DNA of 64,000 bases from Monocercomonoides exilis (taxonomy: Eukaryota > Preaxostyla > Oxymonadida > Polymastigidae): assembly GCA_001643675.2 (NCBI GenBank), contig LSRY02000006.1, forward strand, positions 1,304,501 to 1,368,500. Reading direction: 5' to 3'. Of the stretch, positions 1-10,163 are shown in pieces; positions within the stretch are counted from its first letter, which is position 1, and each line of letters starts with the position of its first letter. Position numbers and translations under genes: made by a program. The notes below the pieces were generated by a model that searched no databases, was not told the DNA's origin, and was given only the letters and a program-made list of their open reading frames with translations.

Positions 1-3000
1 CAAAAGAACAAAAGCCTTCGTCTTTTTCATTGAATAATTGTTCTTTTACAAATATACTTCTCGAAGAAGCATCTCTGCTTCATCTTTCAACACCTTTATC
101 AGTATCATTATCTATGTGCAATTTTACAAATGTTTTGAACACGAAAGGGCATAGCGGATGTTTAACTTATGATCGCAATAATATGTTGATAAGCCATCAA
201 CTTACGATAACTGATTGTATATTTGATTGTTGTTCTGTAGAAAAAGCAGAAGAGGGAAAAGCGAACAGTTTGAGTAATTTGTTGGAGAATAACAGCGGAG
301 GAGGGTTCTATGGGCAGTTATCTGAAGCTACAGAATTGCTTATCAAAGATACTCATTTTGTAAATTGTACAGCTCCATCAGGATCAGGCTCATCAGGCAA
401 AGGAGGAGGATTTGCGCTTTATATTTCAGCTGAAACTTCAAAATTAAAATTAGAAAGCGAGGTTTTATTTGGTGATAACAAGGCTGAATTTGGATATAAC
501 GTTTTCATATGTGCAAAACATCTTTTGAGCGTGGTGAATTATACGACTTTTAAGTTTATTGTGCAAAACGAACAAGAGGAAGATATTTTGAACGGGTGTG
601 AAGGATACGACAATTTAGATGATTCCCTTGTGATTCCATTGAAACAATTTTTCAGAGACGCTCCTGCTTGGATTCATGTTATGAGTAATGGGGTTACAAC
701 TTCTGTCTGTGGATTTTCTGACTATCCTTGTTCCCAATTGCATTATGCGGTTGAAAGGCAGACATCAAATCGGCAAGTTCTTATTCATGATTATTGCGTT
801 GTTAAGGATCCGATCTTGTTTAATAAAGCCTCTTATAATATTACAAGCTCACTTATTCAAGGCGAGGTTGAAACAAGACTTGAATGGGTTGAAATAAGGA
901 TTGAAAGTTCTTTCTTAGGATCAGGAATAAACACATCTACTCTTTCAACTTCTGGCTTCTTTGAAATATCGAGTAAAGCTGCTTTTTACCACATTATGTT
1001 TTCATCAACAGCATCAATCGCAGGAACAGCCCTTTTTCGTGTGACTGGAAACACTCTTTCGTTGACAAATTGTTCAATTCGTCCAATTGTTTTATCCAGA
1101 GAACGAAATCAAGATGTGGTTTTCAATTTTTCGTTAATTGCTTTAGAAAAAGCGCGTTTGGAAGTTCTAAATTCAACTTTTTCGGGTGAGAACTTCAATG
1201 CCTCCATGCTTTTAATCGAGAAAGCGAGCAATATCACACTCACAAGATTTGTTGTTGGAAATACACAACTATTTAACAGCTCAATAATAGAACATATTAA
1301 CACCGAACGGCAGGATGCATATTTACTATTAAGTCAATGCGAATTTCGTAACATTTCTTCCACATCTGCACCTGCTTGCATCAACGGAAGAGCAGTGAAA
1401 ATACAAATGAGTGAAGCTATCTTCAGCCAATGTGATTCGAATGATAGCAATGGAGCATATATGCATCTGGCATATTTAACAATTGACGTGACTAATTGCT
1501 CGTTTTCAGGAACAGGAATAACTCAAAATCCATCGCTTTGTGAATGGAACGACTCCATTATTTCCTTAAACAACTGCAACAGTACTTTTGACATGTTTAA
1601 TCTTGAACTTGCGCGCGATGGTGGAATTTCTGTTAACTCCGGAAGTTTGACAATGACAAAAATGACTTTTGAAAGAAACAACCCAAATAGCACTCACTAT
1701 CCATCTGTATCTCGTAATGTTCACTGTATAAATGGAACAGTAATGATGCATCATGATAATACAATAGCTGATGCAATGTATCAGCATGAGTGGGTTCTTT
1801 CTGAAGGGTGCAATGTTTTTGTAGACGACGAGCCAGTATATTTTTACTTCGAGCCAAGCGTCACTCTTTTAAGGCGTTCAGATCAAACTGGAACAACAAC
1901 TCCTCTTGACAGCATGCTCAAAAATTCTCTTCATGAGGATAGACGGAATCACGAAACAAATAGTCAAATTGCAACAAATAGGAAAGGTATTAAACGACTT
2001 TCTGAAGAATCTGCAGATCCTATTCTTGTTTCATTTACCATTGATGGATCTTTACTGCTTCCGTGCAATCTTTCTGTTGAGCTCTATACTGTCCTTGACA
2101 ATGGCACAGAGATCAATCACGATAGAGATCATCAAATAGAGAGTCTAAATGAAACAACATTAATTGCAATTATTGATTACAGGAAAATTAAGATGCAATC
2201 GCAGAGTTATTCTTCATTTTTGTCGACTTATTCTAAAAATTCTGATTCTCAAACAAACAAACTCCAATTAAGAGTGGTTTATTGGAATGAAAAAATGATA
2301 ACTCGAAGCACACAGTCTTTCCTTATTTCAACATTCACAGTATTGTCAAATGAAACAAAACCTCCAGTAATCGACAGCGGTGGGGATGACAACACATCCT
2401 CAACCCCAAGTGACTTTGATAATGGACAAGTTTCATCAACTTATTGGACTCCAACCGTTATAAAGTATTGGATTATCATTGGCAGTGTTATAGTATTTGC
2501 TTTGATTTGCGCACTGATTATTGTCTGTATTGTGATAGGAAGGCGTAAAAAGAAAATAGAAGAAGAAAACTCAGATGATCAGGAGTTAACGTTCGTTGAT
2601 ATGAAAAACAAACAAAATGAAAGAATCCAAAGACATTTGTCGGATAGGGACTCACAAAGCGATGTTAACACTGAAGATGAAGAGCATTTACAAGCTAATC
2701 CACTTGCGCCAACGCAGGTTTCTCTTATTTCTGATTATGCTACATCTTCGGCTATTCCTTTGTCGACTGATCCATCTTCTCACTCCGTTAATACGACTGG
2801 TACAAAGAAGAAGAATCGTCGTTCGCTTATTCGTCAAAATGATGTGCAGGATTTGCAACCTGATGATAATACGGATCGTAATCCGACAAGTGAAATATCC
2901 CAAGTTTTCGTTCAGACTAATCCTCCTTCAAATTCATCGAAAGAAGGAAATCACGGGCTTAGGATTGATCAAATCAGCAATGAAAATGTTTCTGACTTGT

Positions 3001-3773
3001 CGAAAAATAGAATTGACGGGTCAGACAATAGAATATCGAAAAGTCAACGCAAACGAGCTCAGAAACCAGAAAATACAGATGACAATACATTCTCACCTAA
3101 TAATGATACTCAACAGAAAAAGAAACAGAAAAACGGAAAAAAGAAAAAGAAAAGCATTGGGAAAAGGGATGATAACACGGAAATAGCTGCTTCTCCTGCT
3201 CCTGAAACAAGAAGCATGAAAAAGGAAAGGGCAGAAAGTGAACTGAATGATGATGTTCTATTAAGGACGGCTACTCAGTGGATGAATCTTCATCCTCCAA
3301 CACCAGAATTTGACGAAAACGATCATAACATGAATTTGCATTTCGAACAAAAGAAATCCAACTTGGTAGATAACTGGACAGCAGAGGATAATTTTACTGA
3401 AGAGGAAATGGAAAATGAAATTGAAGGTGGTACAGATGTGGAATTGGATATGAATTTGGTGGGGAAATGGAACATCGAAGCAGGGCAAGGACAAGGAATG
3501 GATTTTATGGACGAGTGGGAAATCGGCAACAGCTTTGATAATTTTGATGAAAATGACATTTATACTGGTATTTCACTGGACTCGTTTAAGTTTGAAGAAA
3601 ATGACACTTTTGGTACAGCCTTTGGTGCTGAGGCTTCTTTCGGAGTGAACATGATTAATCAAGCAGATGATCAAATCCAAAGGGAAAAGAAGCACAAGAA
3701 AAAGAAAAAGCATCAAAAAGTTGTCAATACAGATGTTTTAAAAATTAGCACTACAAGAAAAGGATCAACTTGA
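1..3773 (+). CDS. Beta-helix type I membrane protein, 5'-truncated
   Basis: The frame is open to the left edge (codons run from base 3 with no start), so the N terminus lies outside the window; it ends at a TGA at 3771-3773. About 820 extracellular residues are rich in short beta-strand repeats with N-glycosylation sequons and Asn-Cys-Ser/Thr turns, the look of a pectin-lyase-like right-handed beta-helix. A hinge module is visible: NKAEFGYNVF (about 477-510) followed about 74 residues later by VCGFSDYPC (about 702-730). A single hydrophobic span (about 2467-2540) is followed by basic RRKKK and a cytoplasmic tail of about 405 residues with alternating Lys-rich and Asp/Glu-rich blocks and three tryptophan motifs (3358-3540). 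No catalytic residues are recognised and the function is unknown. The same architecture recurs at 10164-16142 and from 59916. Confidence 0.85.
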   Translation, partial: KEQKPSSFSLNNCSFTNILLEEASLLHLSTPLSVSLSMCNFTNVLNTKGHSGCLTYDRNNMLISHQLTITDCIFDCCSVEKAEEGKANSLSNLLENNSGGGFYGQLSEATELLIKDTHFVNCTAPSGSGSSGKGGGFALYISAETSKLKLESEVLFGDNKAEFGYNVFICAKHLLSVVNYTTFKFIVQNEQEEDILNGCEGYDNLDDSLVIPLKQFFRDAPAWIHVMSNGVTTSVCGFSDYPCSQLHYAVERQTSNRQVLIHDYCVVKDPILFNKASYNITSSLIQGEVETRLEWVEIRIESSFLGSGINTSTLSTSGFFEISSKAAFYHIMFSSTASIAGTALFRVTGNTLSLTNCSIRPIVLSRERNQDVVFNFSLIALEKARLEVLNSTFSGENFNASMLLIEKASNITLTRFVVGNTQLFNSSIIEHINTERQDAYLLLSQCEFRNISSTSAPACINGRAVKIQMSEAIFSQCDSNDSNGAYMHLAYLTIDVTNCSFSGTGITQNPSLCEWNDSIISLNNCNSTFDMFNLELARDGGISVNSGSLTMTKMTFERNNPNSTHYPSVSRNVHCINGTVMMHHDNTIADAMYQHEWVLSEGCNVFVDDEPVYFYFEPSVTLLRRSDQTGTTTPLDSMLKNSLHEDRRNHETNSQIATNRKGIKRLSEESADPILVSFTIDGSLLLPCNLSVELYTVLDNGTEINHDRDHQIESLNETTLIAIIDYRKIKMQSQSYSSFLSTYSKNSDSQTNKLQLRVVYWNEKMITRSTQSFLISTFTVLSNETKPPVIDSGGDDNTSSTPSDFDNGQVSSTYWTPTVIKYWIIIGSVIVFALICALIIVCIVIGRRKKKIEEENSDDQELTFVDMKNKQNERIQRHLSDRDSQSDVNTEDEEHLQANPLAPTQVSLISDYATSSAIPLSTDPSSHSVNTTGTKKKNRRSLIRQNDVQDLQPDDNTDRNPTSEISQVFVQTNPPSNSSKEGNHGLRIDQISNENVSDLSKNRIDGSDNRISKSQRKRAQKPENTDDNTFSPNNDTQQKKKQKNGKKKKKSIGKRDDNTEIAASPAPETRSMKKERAESELNDDVLLRTATQWMNLHPPTPEFDENDHNMNLHFEQKKSNLVDNWTAEDNFTEEEMENEIEGGTDVELDMNLVGKWNIEAGQGQGMDFMDEWEIGNSFDNFDENDIYTGISLDSFKFEENDTFGTAFGAEASFGVNMINQADDQIQREKKHKKKKKHQKVVNTDVLKISTTRKGST

Positions 3774-4191
3774 ATAACTCAACGGTAAATGAATTAACTC
3801 TTTAATATTGTTTTGCTTATGTTTATTGTTTTTGTTTTTGTGCTGTGTTGACAACAAATATTAGAAATTTAAAAAATACATTTTTTTTTTTGCTTATTTG
3901 TTTATTTTTTTGTTAACATTCTCATCTTTTTGTGAAAAGTTAATTTAAGCATTCGATATTTAAAATTGTCTTCTTAGAGAAATTTGCTTTTAATATTTGT
4001 GAAAATTCATTTCATTTCATTGTATTATGAAATTACTTTTTTTTGGAATTACATTTTTTATTTTTCCTTGTATCTTGATAATTTTCACTATGTGATAAAT
4101 TAATAGCTCAATTAATCAATATATATTTTTCGTTTTTTGTTTTATTAACTAGTTAATGTTTTCATTTTTGATCCAATGAACCAGTATCTGG
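3774..4191. other. Intergenic spacer, no gene seen
   Basis: This is an AT-rich spacer with T runs and no convincing reading frame or RNA gene. It must hold the 3' end of the upstream gene and the promoter of the RCL1-like gene, but no specific element could be recognised. Confidence 0.6.
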
Positions 4192-5778
4192 ATGCATGCG
4201 ATTCGTCTTGAAGGAGGAGCCTGTTTTCGACAGGTAGGCAAAAAATTAAACATTTACCCCAATGATTTGTTTTTATTTTATTGTTTTGATAAATAGGCTC
4301 TTATATTATCTATTTTGTCCCATCGTGATGTGGTAATTGAAAAAATACATAATTTTGAGGATATTCCAGGGTTAAAAGATTATGAGAAAAATTTGCTGGA
4401 TATGATTAAAAAAATAATGCAAGGATGTGCAATTTCTATAGATGCTACAGGGACAAGACTGTTTTTCCGCCCTGGAACTCTGACTGGAGGTGATCTTTAT
4501 CATGAATGTAATGTTAGTCGAGGTATTGGGTACTATCTCGAGGTGTTGTTGGCCCTTGCACCATTTTCAAAGACTCGTTTGACGAGCACACTTGTGGGAG
4601 TAACTAATTGTAGCGATAATCAAGGTCCAGATCCATCTGTTGATTCATTAATCGATTGTGCAATTCCTGTCTTACAAAAGTTCGGAATTATTGCCGATCT
4701 TGAATTAAAAGTTAAGCGTCGTGGAACTGCAGAGTTTGGAGGAGGTGAGGTTACATTTACGTGTCCTGCAGTTAGCAGTTTAAAGGTTTTTTATAAAATT
4801 ATTTTTTCGCTTTTTTAATGTTACATTTTCTTTATTTTTTTTGGAAATTACTACGTGTGTGCACTTTTCATTTGTTAATTTGTTCTTTGTTTGTTTATAC
4901 GATTTCTTAGTCAATAAATTGGCGTGATCCTGGATTTATCAAAAAGATACGAGGAGTTGCATATTCAATAAATTTATCTCATCAGATGGCAGATGTAATG
5001 GTATCAAGTGCAAAAGGAATGCTCCTAACTCTTCTTCCTGATGTTCGTATTGATAAGGATGTCAGAAGCGCAAAAATTGTATGTAATCTTCATTTTTTTA
5101 AAAAACAAATATTTTTATCAAATTTGTATTTTATTTGACAATATGAAGCCATCCACTTCATCTTCCACATCAACATCAACACCTCAATCTGGAAGTGGTT
5201 TTGGAATTGTTCTTACAGCTATTTCTACAACAGGCTGTAGTTATTCTGCTGAAGCTCCGTCATCATCAAATATTCTTTCAAAACACAACACATCTTCCTC
5301 ATCTTCAATGTTATCTTCTTCAACGTCTAATGTTTCAAGTGCCTTATCTCCTTCGGATGTGGGTATTCTTGCAGCATCTCGTCTTTTATGTGAAATAAAA
5401 GATGGAGGTTGTGTTCCTTCGTTTGTTCAGTGGCTTGTTCTTCTCCTTCTTCCATTGACACCATCTGGTGATGCGTCATTTGTGAAGATGGGAGAGTTGA
5501 GTGAAAATGCTATTCAGATGATGCGCTTAATGAGAGAATTTATGGGAATAATGTTTCGCGTCAAAGAAAAAGAGGAAGAGCAAATTGCAAGGCATTTTAC
5601 AAGTGAAAAGAATGAAAATGAAAAAGAAGATGATTCCGTTTCGTCTGATGATGGCGATGAAGCGATCGAGGAGGATGATGAAGCAAGTCAAGAAGAATCT
5701 AAACGATTGCATTTTACCTCGGTGGAGATAAGCGTTATGGGAAGAGGATTTGCAAATTTGGCTCGTCACACTTCGTAG
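4192..5778 (+). CDS. RCL1: RNA 3'-terminal phosphate cyclase-like protein (RCL1)
   Basis: Four exons are inferred: 4192-4233, 4297-4785, 4911-5078 and 5149-5778, giving 442 aa. The introns (63, 125 and 70 nt) start GTAGGC, GTTTTT and GTATGT. Exon 1 reads MHAIRLEGGACFRQ and joins in phase to ALILSILSHRDV, matching the RCL1 N terminus. Further landmarks are the CRGIGYYLE-type segment (here SRGIGYYLEVLLALAPF), GVTN...DPSVD, GGGEVTFTCP and the RGVAYSINLSHQMAD segment. In the family, RCL1 is a nucleolar, non-cyclase member that acts with BMS1 in pre-18S rRNA cleavage. Exon 4 carries a Ser/Thr-rich stretch before GFGIVL and an acidic insertion of about 45 residues (about 5566-5700), making it longer than the roughly 370-aa animal proteins. 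The acceptor of the last intron (ATGAAG) is weak but keeps frame and alignment. Confidence 0.88.
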
Positions 5779-6020
5779 TTTTTTCATTTCATGGAATTAT
5801 AATTAAAAATTTGTCATTTCACAAGTATAAATAAAACATTTTATTCAATTTGTTTTTAATCAATAATCTTTCAGCGTTATATGAACCATATTTGAATTTT
5901 AACATTTTATATTTTGTTTATCAATAACGTGGTAAATGCATAAGATTTGTTTGCCAAATTATACAAATGTTTTTTTTTTTTTTTTTGAATTTTTCATTTT
6001 GTTTAGTTTTCAGTTGAAAT
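5779..6020. other. Spacer, no gene seen
   Basis: This AT-rich sequence downstream of the RCL1-like stop codon carries a poly(T) run at about 5970-5985. No feature beyond base composition is visible. Confidence 0.5.
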
Positions 6021-6164
6021 CAAAATTGAATATTTTCAACAAATTTTCATTCAAACTCACCTATATTCAAAAGAATGGAAAAAGATAATTGGAAATATGA
6101 TAATCATCATCCTTGTGAATATTTGTTAGTTGGAATGAAAGTTTGATGAAAATATTCATATTTG
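6021..6164. repeat. AT-rich foldback element (inverted repeat)
   Basis: The segment at 6021-6060 (core TGAATATTTTCAACAAA) is the imperfect reverse complement of 6122-6164, with a spacer of about 60 bp. The arms also resemble the inner parts of the foldback at 8157-8411, sharing a CATTCCAACT-like end, so the two may be members of one non-autonomous family. No target-site duplication is clear. Confidence 0.5.
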
Positions 6165-6679
6165 TTTTTAATTAAATACACAAAAGATTATTCAAAATGA
6201 GAATTTTTGCATTCAAATAAATAAATTTTGCTTTCAAAATGGAAATTTTGCAAACAAATTAATAATTTTTTTCAAACTCAATAATAATTTTTAAGTTCGA
6301 ATTAATAATTGTTGAAAACCTAACAAAAACTTATTCGCACTCTCACTAAATTTTGTGATAAGCAGTTTTCCACTTGGGGCAAAATATTTTCATTTATGAA
6401 AAAAACAACAATTTGCTCCAAACTTTTTCCACAACCTTATCATGAGAAATCTTGCATTCCTATGTCAAAAAAATACAGAAAAAATTAAAAATTGAGAAAA
6501 ATATCTGTTAGAGAAGAATGGAACAAAATTCAAAAAGCTAAAAATTTTGTCCCACTTTTGAATCGGAAATAATTTTGTGTTGTCATTATTTTGGGCAAAT
6601 GGCACTTATGATCCACGTCTCAAATCTTTTCAACACAAAGAAATAATAAAAGAGAGCATGTTGTTTTTCTATTTTAGAA

Positions 6680-7695
6680 ATTATGATAGGTGATGAAATC
6701 GGTATTAGTTTATCAGCCTCCCATTCAGATGCATCAGCTCCATCCTCAGCACCATCTGATGATAAATCTGTTTCCAGTTCATAATCTTATTCAGAAGATT
6801 CTTCTTCATGAAGCGTTTCATCTCCAGCCTCTTCTTCCTCTTCTTCTGGCCCAAAAGCTTCATCCTCAGAAGCTTTGTATTCTTCATCACTGTATTTCAT
6901 AACATTCGACACAAAAAATAAAAAAATCAACTCTTCATATTCAGAAAAACAAAAATGAATAGATAAATACTCCCATTCTATTTATTCTCACTCCATGTGA
7001 AGGCATGAGCTTTCGAAGTTAAGCCCGCAATGCTTTAAAATGATTTGTGCAAGCACTGGTAATTGAATCTAAATAAGTGAGAAATAACATTTCAGGAAAA
7101 ATGACAATAAAAAGAGAAAATAAAAACACACAAAATAATCGGAATGATTGACGGTCTTGTGTGTGAATTCATTCTCACTCAAAGAAGAATATGCTTTCCA
7201 TTAGTCAGAGTTAATTTCTGTTCCTGCACGAATATATTTATTTTTATTAACGGAATTAATACTGAAGCAGATCTGTAAAACACAGGATAAACAAATGCTT
7301 TTCCTCCACGTTCCTGAGCACAGAAAATCTGTGTATGCTTCTTCGCACAGCCTATCAAAAAAAGTTCATTCAATAATAAAGTTTCAATAGAAAAAGAATA
7401 ATGACCTCTCTTGGATTTTTGTCTTCTCCAGACAGCTTCGTCAATTTCTGCAAAGCAGTCAGGTCCTCCTATGGGAGTTTGAATTCCACCAATCATCTGA
7501 GTACTTGTTCTCATGCAAATGCAATGATAATTAGAAACACTATGTTTTTCGCACAAAGTTAGAGATAATGTTTGTTTTATATTGAGATGATTGTCAAAGA
7601 AGAAAAGGGTCAGAATAAGATTTGAAATTGAAAGCTTCGATTTTGAAAACGGAGTTCCTGTCCTGTATGAAACTTCTTTTCTGCTTTTGCAGCAT
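6680..7695 (-). pseudogene. Merlin/ISXO2-type DDE transposase remnant
   Basis: Read on the minus strand, 7690-7406 encodes an RTGTPFSKSKLSIS segment, then IGGPDCFAEIDEA and RRQKSKRG, the hallmark order of ISXO2-like (IS1016/Merlin) transposases with the first catalytic Asp. An in-phase 54-nt intron (7352-7405, GTCATT...GATAG) leads to IFCAQERGGKAF and YRSASVLIPLI. A one-base frameshift near 7228 is needed to reach AGTEINSD, the second Asp. There an in-frame TAA (7201-7203) precedes WKAYSSLSENEF and KTVNHSDYFV. A second intron (7069-7127) leads to ITSACTN, then ALRA-TAA (7019-7021)-LRKLMPSHG. The expected third catalytic residue (Glu of the HTN-IE block) is missing through a short deletion. 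An acidic C-terminal tail may follow (6663-6955), with a third TAA at 6787-6789. The copy is clearly inactive. No terminal inverted repeats were found. Confidence 0.72.
7352..7405 (-). other. Relic intron in transposase pseudogene
   Basis: These 54 nt begin GTCATT and end GATAG on the minus strand. Removing them brings RRQKSKRG next to CAKKHTQIFCA, the spacing expected between the RG and the F-C/G-A strand in ISXO2-like transposases. Leaving them in adds about 18 hydrophobic residues not expected in the family. The length is a multiple of three, so reading through is also possible. Confidence 0.5.
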
Positions 7696-7740
7696 CAAAA
7701 GAACCATTTTCATTCACTTCCTTTTATTTCAATTATAAAT

Positions 7741-7995
7741 GTGTGATTATTTTTGAAATCATATTTTTTTTATGCAAAAAATTCGGTTCGAGCATTTCAC
7801 TTGAATATTAACAAAAGAACACTGAAAAGTTAAAATACAAATAAAAGAAATCCTTTCATTTTTTAGCTTTGTCTTTTGTTTATTAAATGGCTGTGATGAA
7901 ACTTATCATTAAAATACAAAATCGGGATTAAATGGCAAACAACATTTGAATAATCAACACTCCGAAATAATTTATGATTTCAAAAAGAATCTCCC
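7741..7995. mobile_element. MITE-like element, copy A
   Basis: The segment starts TGTGTGATTATTTTTGAAAT and ends with the imperfect inverse (ATGATTTCAAAAAGAATC), giving terminal inverted repeats of about 20 bp around roughly 255 bp of noncoding DNA. Internal blocks (TTCGGTTC, GAATATTAACAAA, AAATACAAAATC, and ACTCCGAAA near the right end) are shared in the same order with copy B at 8453-8707. No coding capacity is seen. Confidence 0.5.
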
Positions 7996-8156
7996 AAATG
8001 AACGACAATTCGCAATTGGGCATCTTCATTTAGTGTAAACTGCATTATCGTGAAGCAATTGCATTGTTTCTCCATTGTCGCAAAAAAATACTTAAATAAC
8101 TTCTATTTTTCCTCATAAATGATACAATATATGACATTCATCAATGTTTTTGGAAT

Positions 8157-8411
8157 AATATGTCCATATTTTTTTTTGAAAAGTTCCTTTTGTTTAAGTT
8201 TCATGTGAAAATGAAAATTATATATTTTCGTTGAAATTTTTTTCCAACTCATCAACTTTCACCAGTATAAAAATTTTCACATTGTCAAGTTTTTGTTTTC
8301 ATGACAAAGAAATTTGGTGAGTTGGAATAAAATTTTAACGAAAATATATAATTTTCATTTTAACTTGAAAATTAAATTAAAGGAACTTTTCAAGAAAACT
8401 TAGACATATAT
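8157..8411. repeat. AT-rich foldback element
   Basis: The arms at about 8157-8256 and 8311-8411 are inverted copies with roughly 85-90% identity by eye. They include AAAAGTTCCTTT, AAATGAAAATTATATATTTT and CCAACTCA in mirrored order around a spacer of about 55 bp. The element is noncoding and sits between MITE copies A and B. It could form a long cruciform or hairpin transcript. Confidence 0.6.
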
Positions 8412-8452
8412 GTACTCATCAAAATTAAAACCAATAATTTTGAACACAAATA

Positions 8453-8707
8453 TGTGTGATTATTTTTGAAATCAAATTTTCTCTGTCAAGTTTTTCGGTT
8501 CTATTTTTTCTCTTGAATATTAACAAATGAACAGTGAAAAGTGAAAAGGCTGATAAAAAACATTTTCATTTTTATTCGGTATATTCATTTGTTTTTAAAA
8601 CAGTTGTGGAGATTGTAGCATTTAAATACAAAATCTCTTCCCTTAGACAAAAAAACTTTGAATAACAAACACACCGAAAAAAATTATGATTTCTAAAATA
8701 ATCATTC
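8453..8707. mobile_element. MITE-like element, copy B
   Basis: This is the second diverged copy of the element at 7741-7995. It starts TGTGTGATTATTTTTGAAAT and ends with the imperfect inverse (ATTATGATTTCTAAAATAAT), with the same internal block order including AACACACCGAAAAA near the right end. No open frame of interest is present; a 66-codon minus-strand frame here is AT-rich and unsupported. Confidence 0.5.
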
Positions 8708-10163
8708 ATATTTTGAATTTGTTTTTTTTTTGGGTTATCAAAAATTCTAATAAATAAATATGATTTTTCCACTAATTAATGATTGAATTATCTTTTCAAA
8801 TGTGCTTTAAACATATGACTTCAAGTTTATCTTTAATTTGGCAATTTGGTGTCTTAGAACCATATTCCAAAATTTATCAAAAAAAATCTATATTTTCTAA
8901 TAACAATTTAAAAAATTAATATTAATGAGGTAATATTTTAATTTATGAATTTTGTTCAACACATTGATTTTTTGAAAATATTTTTTATTTTTTTTAATAA
9001 TTCCAACTTTATTTTGTACGAAAATTCCAGAATTTCATTTATTTTTTATTAGAAACAGTTTGGAACAGATCATTGATTTTTTCAAAAATGTCAAAAAACT
9101 GATCAATTTGAGATGATATAAATTTAAAAATTTCTATCAAATGATGTTATATGTGCACAGGTCACATTTCCAAATATTCAAAGAAAATTTTCAAAATAAA
9201 AGTTACGTTGGAAGAAATATTATGAAGAAAAAACATGTAACAAAAACATATTCAACTCTATCAAAAAATTCAGAAACTTGAATCAAGAGTTTCTAAAATA
9301 AAAAACTTGTCTAATAGTATTTTTTTCGAACCAAAAAAGACACTCGCATTTGTTTGAATTGTGCTTCAAAATAACAAACCATCTTTTCATTTCAAATTCA
9401 TTCAAAAATTGATCAGATCTTATTTTTAGCATGCAATAATATTTTCATTATTTGAAATGATAAAAAAATCGATAAAATTTTCAAATCCATCTTTTGAACT
9501 ACATTCATTTTGTTTAAAATTTGATAAACATTTTTTTCAATTTTTGTTTCAAAGCACTGATATTATTGGGTAAGTGGGCAGATAACGACCGGTTAAACTT
9601 TTCGATTAACATGTTTTAATTTATTTTCTCAATTATTAATTAATGCAATTATGATATTTCTAAAGTGGTTTTCGAATTACAATGATTCAAAGCTGAGAAA
9701 ACCTATCTTTAAAATACAAAAGGAGTATTTAGTTAAAAAACTTCCCCACCTTAAATAAAAAAAACCCTAATCAGTTGATTAAATTTAAAGTTTTCGTTAA
9801 ACAAAACCCTAATAAACACATTGACAAAAGGAAAATCTTTATTTCCAATAAAAACCTAATAAAAATAATCTCTCTTATATATCTTAGGGGTTTGATCATT
9901 GATTTTTTATAACTCCTGGTTTATATATACTAAAAATTTTCAGTTTTTAATCGAATATTTCTATTATTTGCGAATTTTAACTTCTGAAAATGGGTTTTTC
10001 AAGGTCAATATTTCTTCTTTTTGATAATTTTTTTACCGGTTGCTATGTACCCTCTTTCCTATTATTGTTATTAGTATTATCATTTTTGTAAACTTGTTTT
10101 TATTTTCGAGTGTTACGATCATTTACATAATTGTATTATTATGAAATAAATATTTGATTTTCT
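8708..10163. other. Long AT-rich spacer, no gene seen
   Basis: About 1.45 kb of very AT-rich sequence shows no convincing exon on either strand. Short AACCCTAAT-like words near 9765-9815 are isolated and are not a telomeric array. The promoter of the 10164 gene must lie at the right end, but no motif is recognisable. Confidence 0.5.

Noticed and set aside
2617-3186. 189-codon frame rich in Arg/Leu
   Set aside because: It overlaps the cytoplasmic tail of the beta-helix protein in another frame; composition is as expected for a shadow.
7179-7556. 125-codon minus-strand frame as an intact gene
   Set aside because: It begins at a non-ATG codon, includes a probable 54-nt intron and stops just after a frameshift; the conserved transposase continues in another frame, so it is part of a pseudogene.
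9765-9815. CCCTAA-like words suggesting telomeric repeats
   Set aside because: Only isolated copies occur (AACCCTAATC, AACCCTAATA), not a tandem array.
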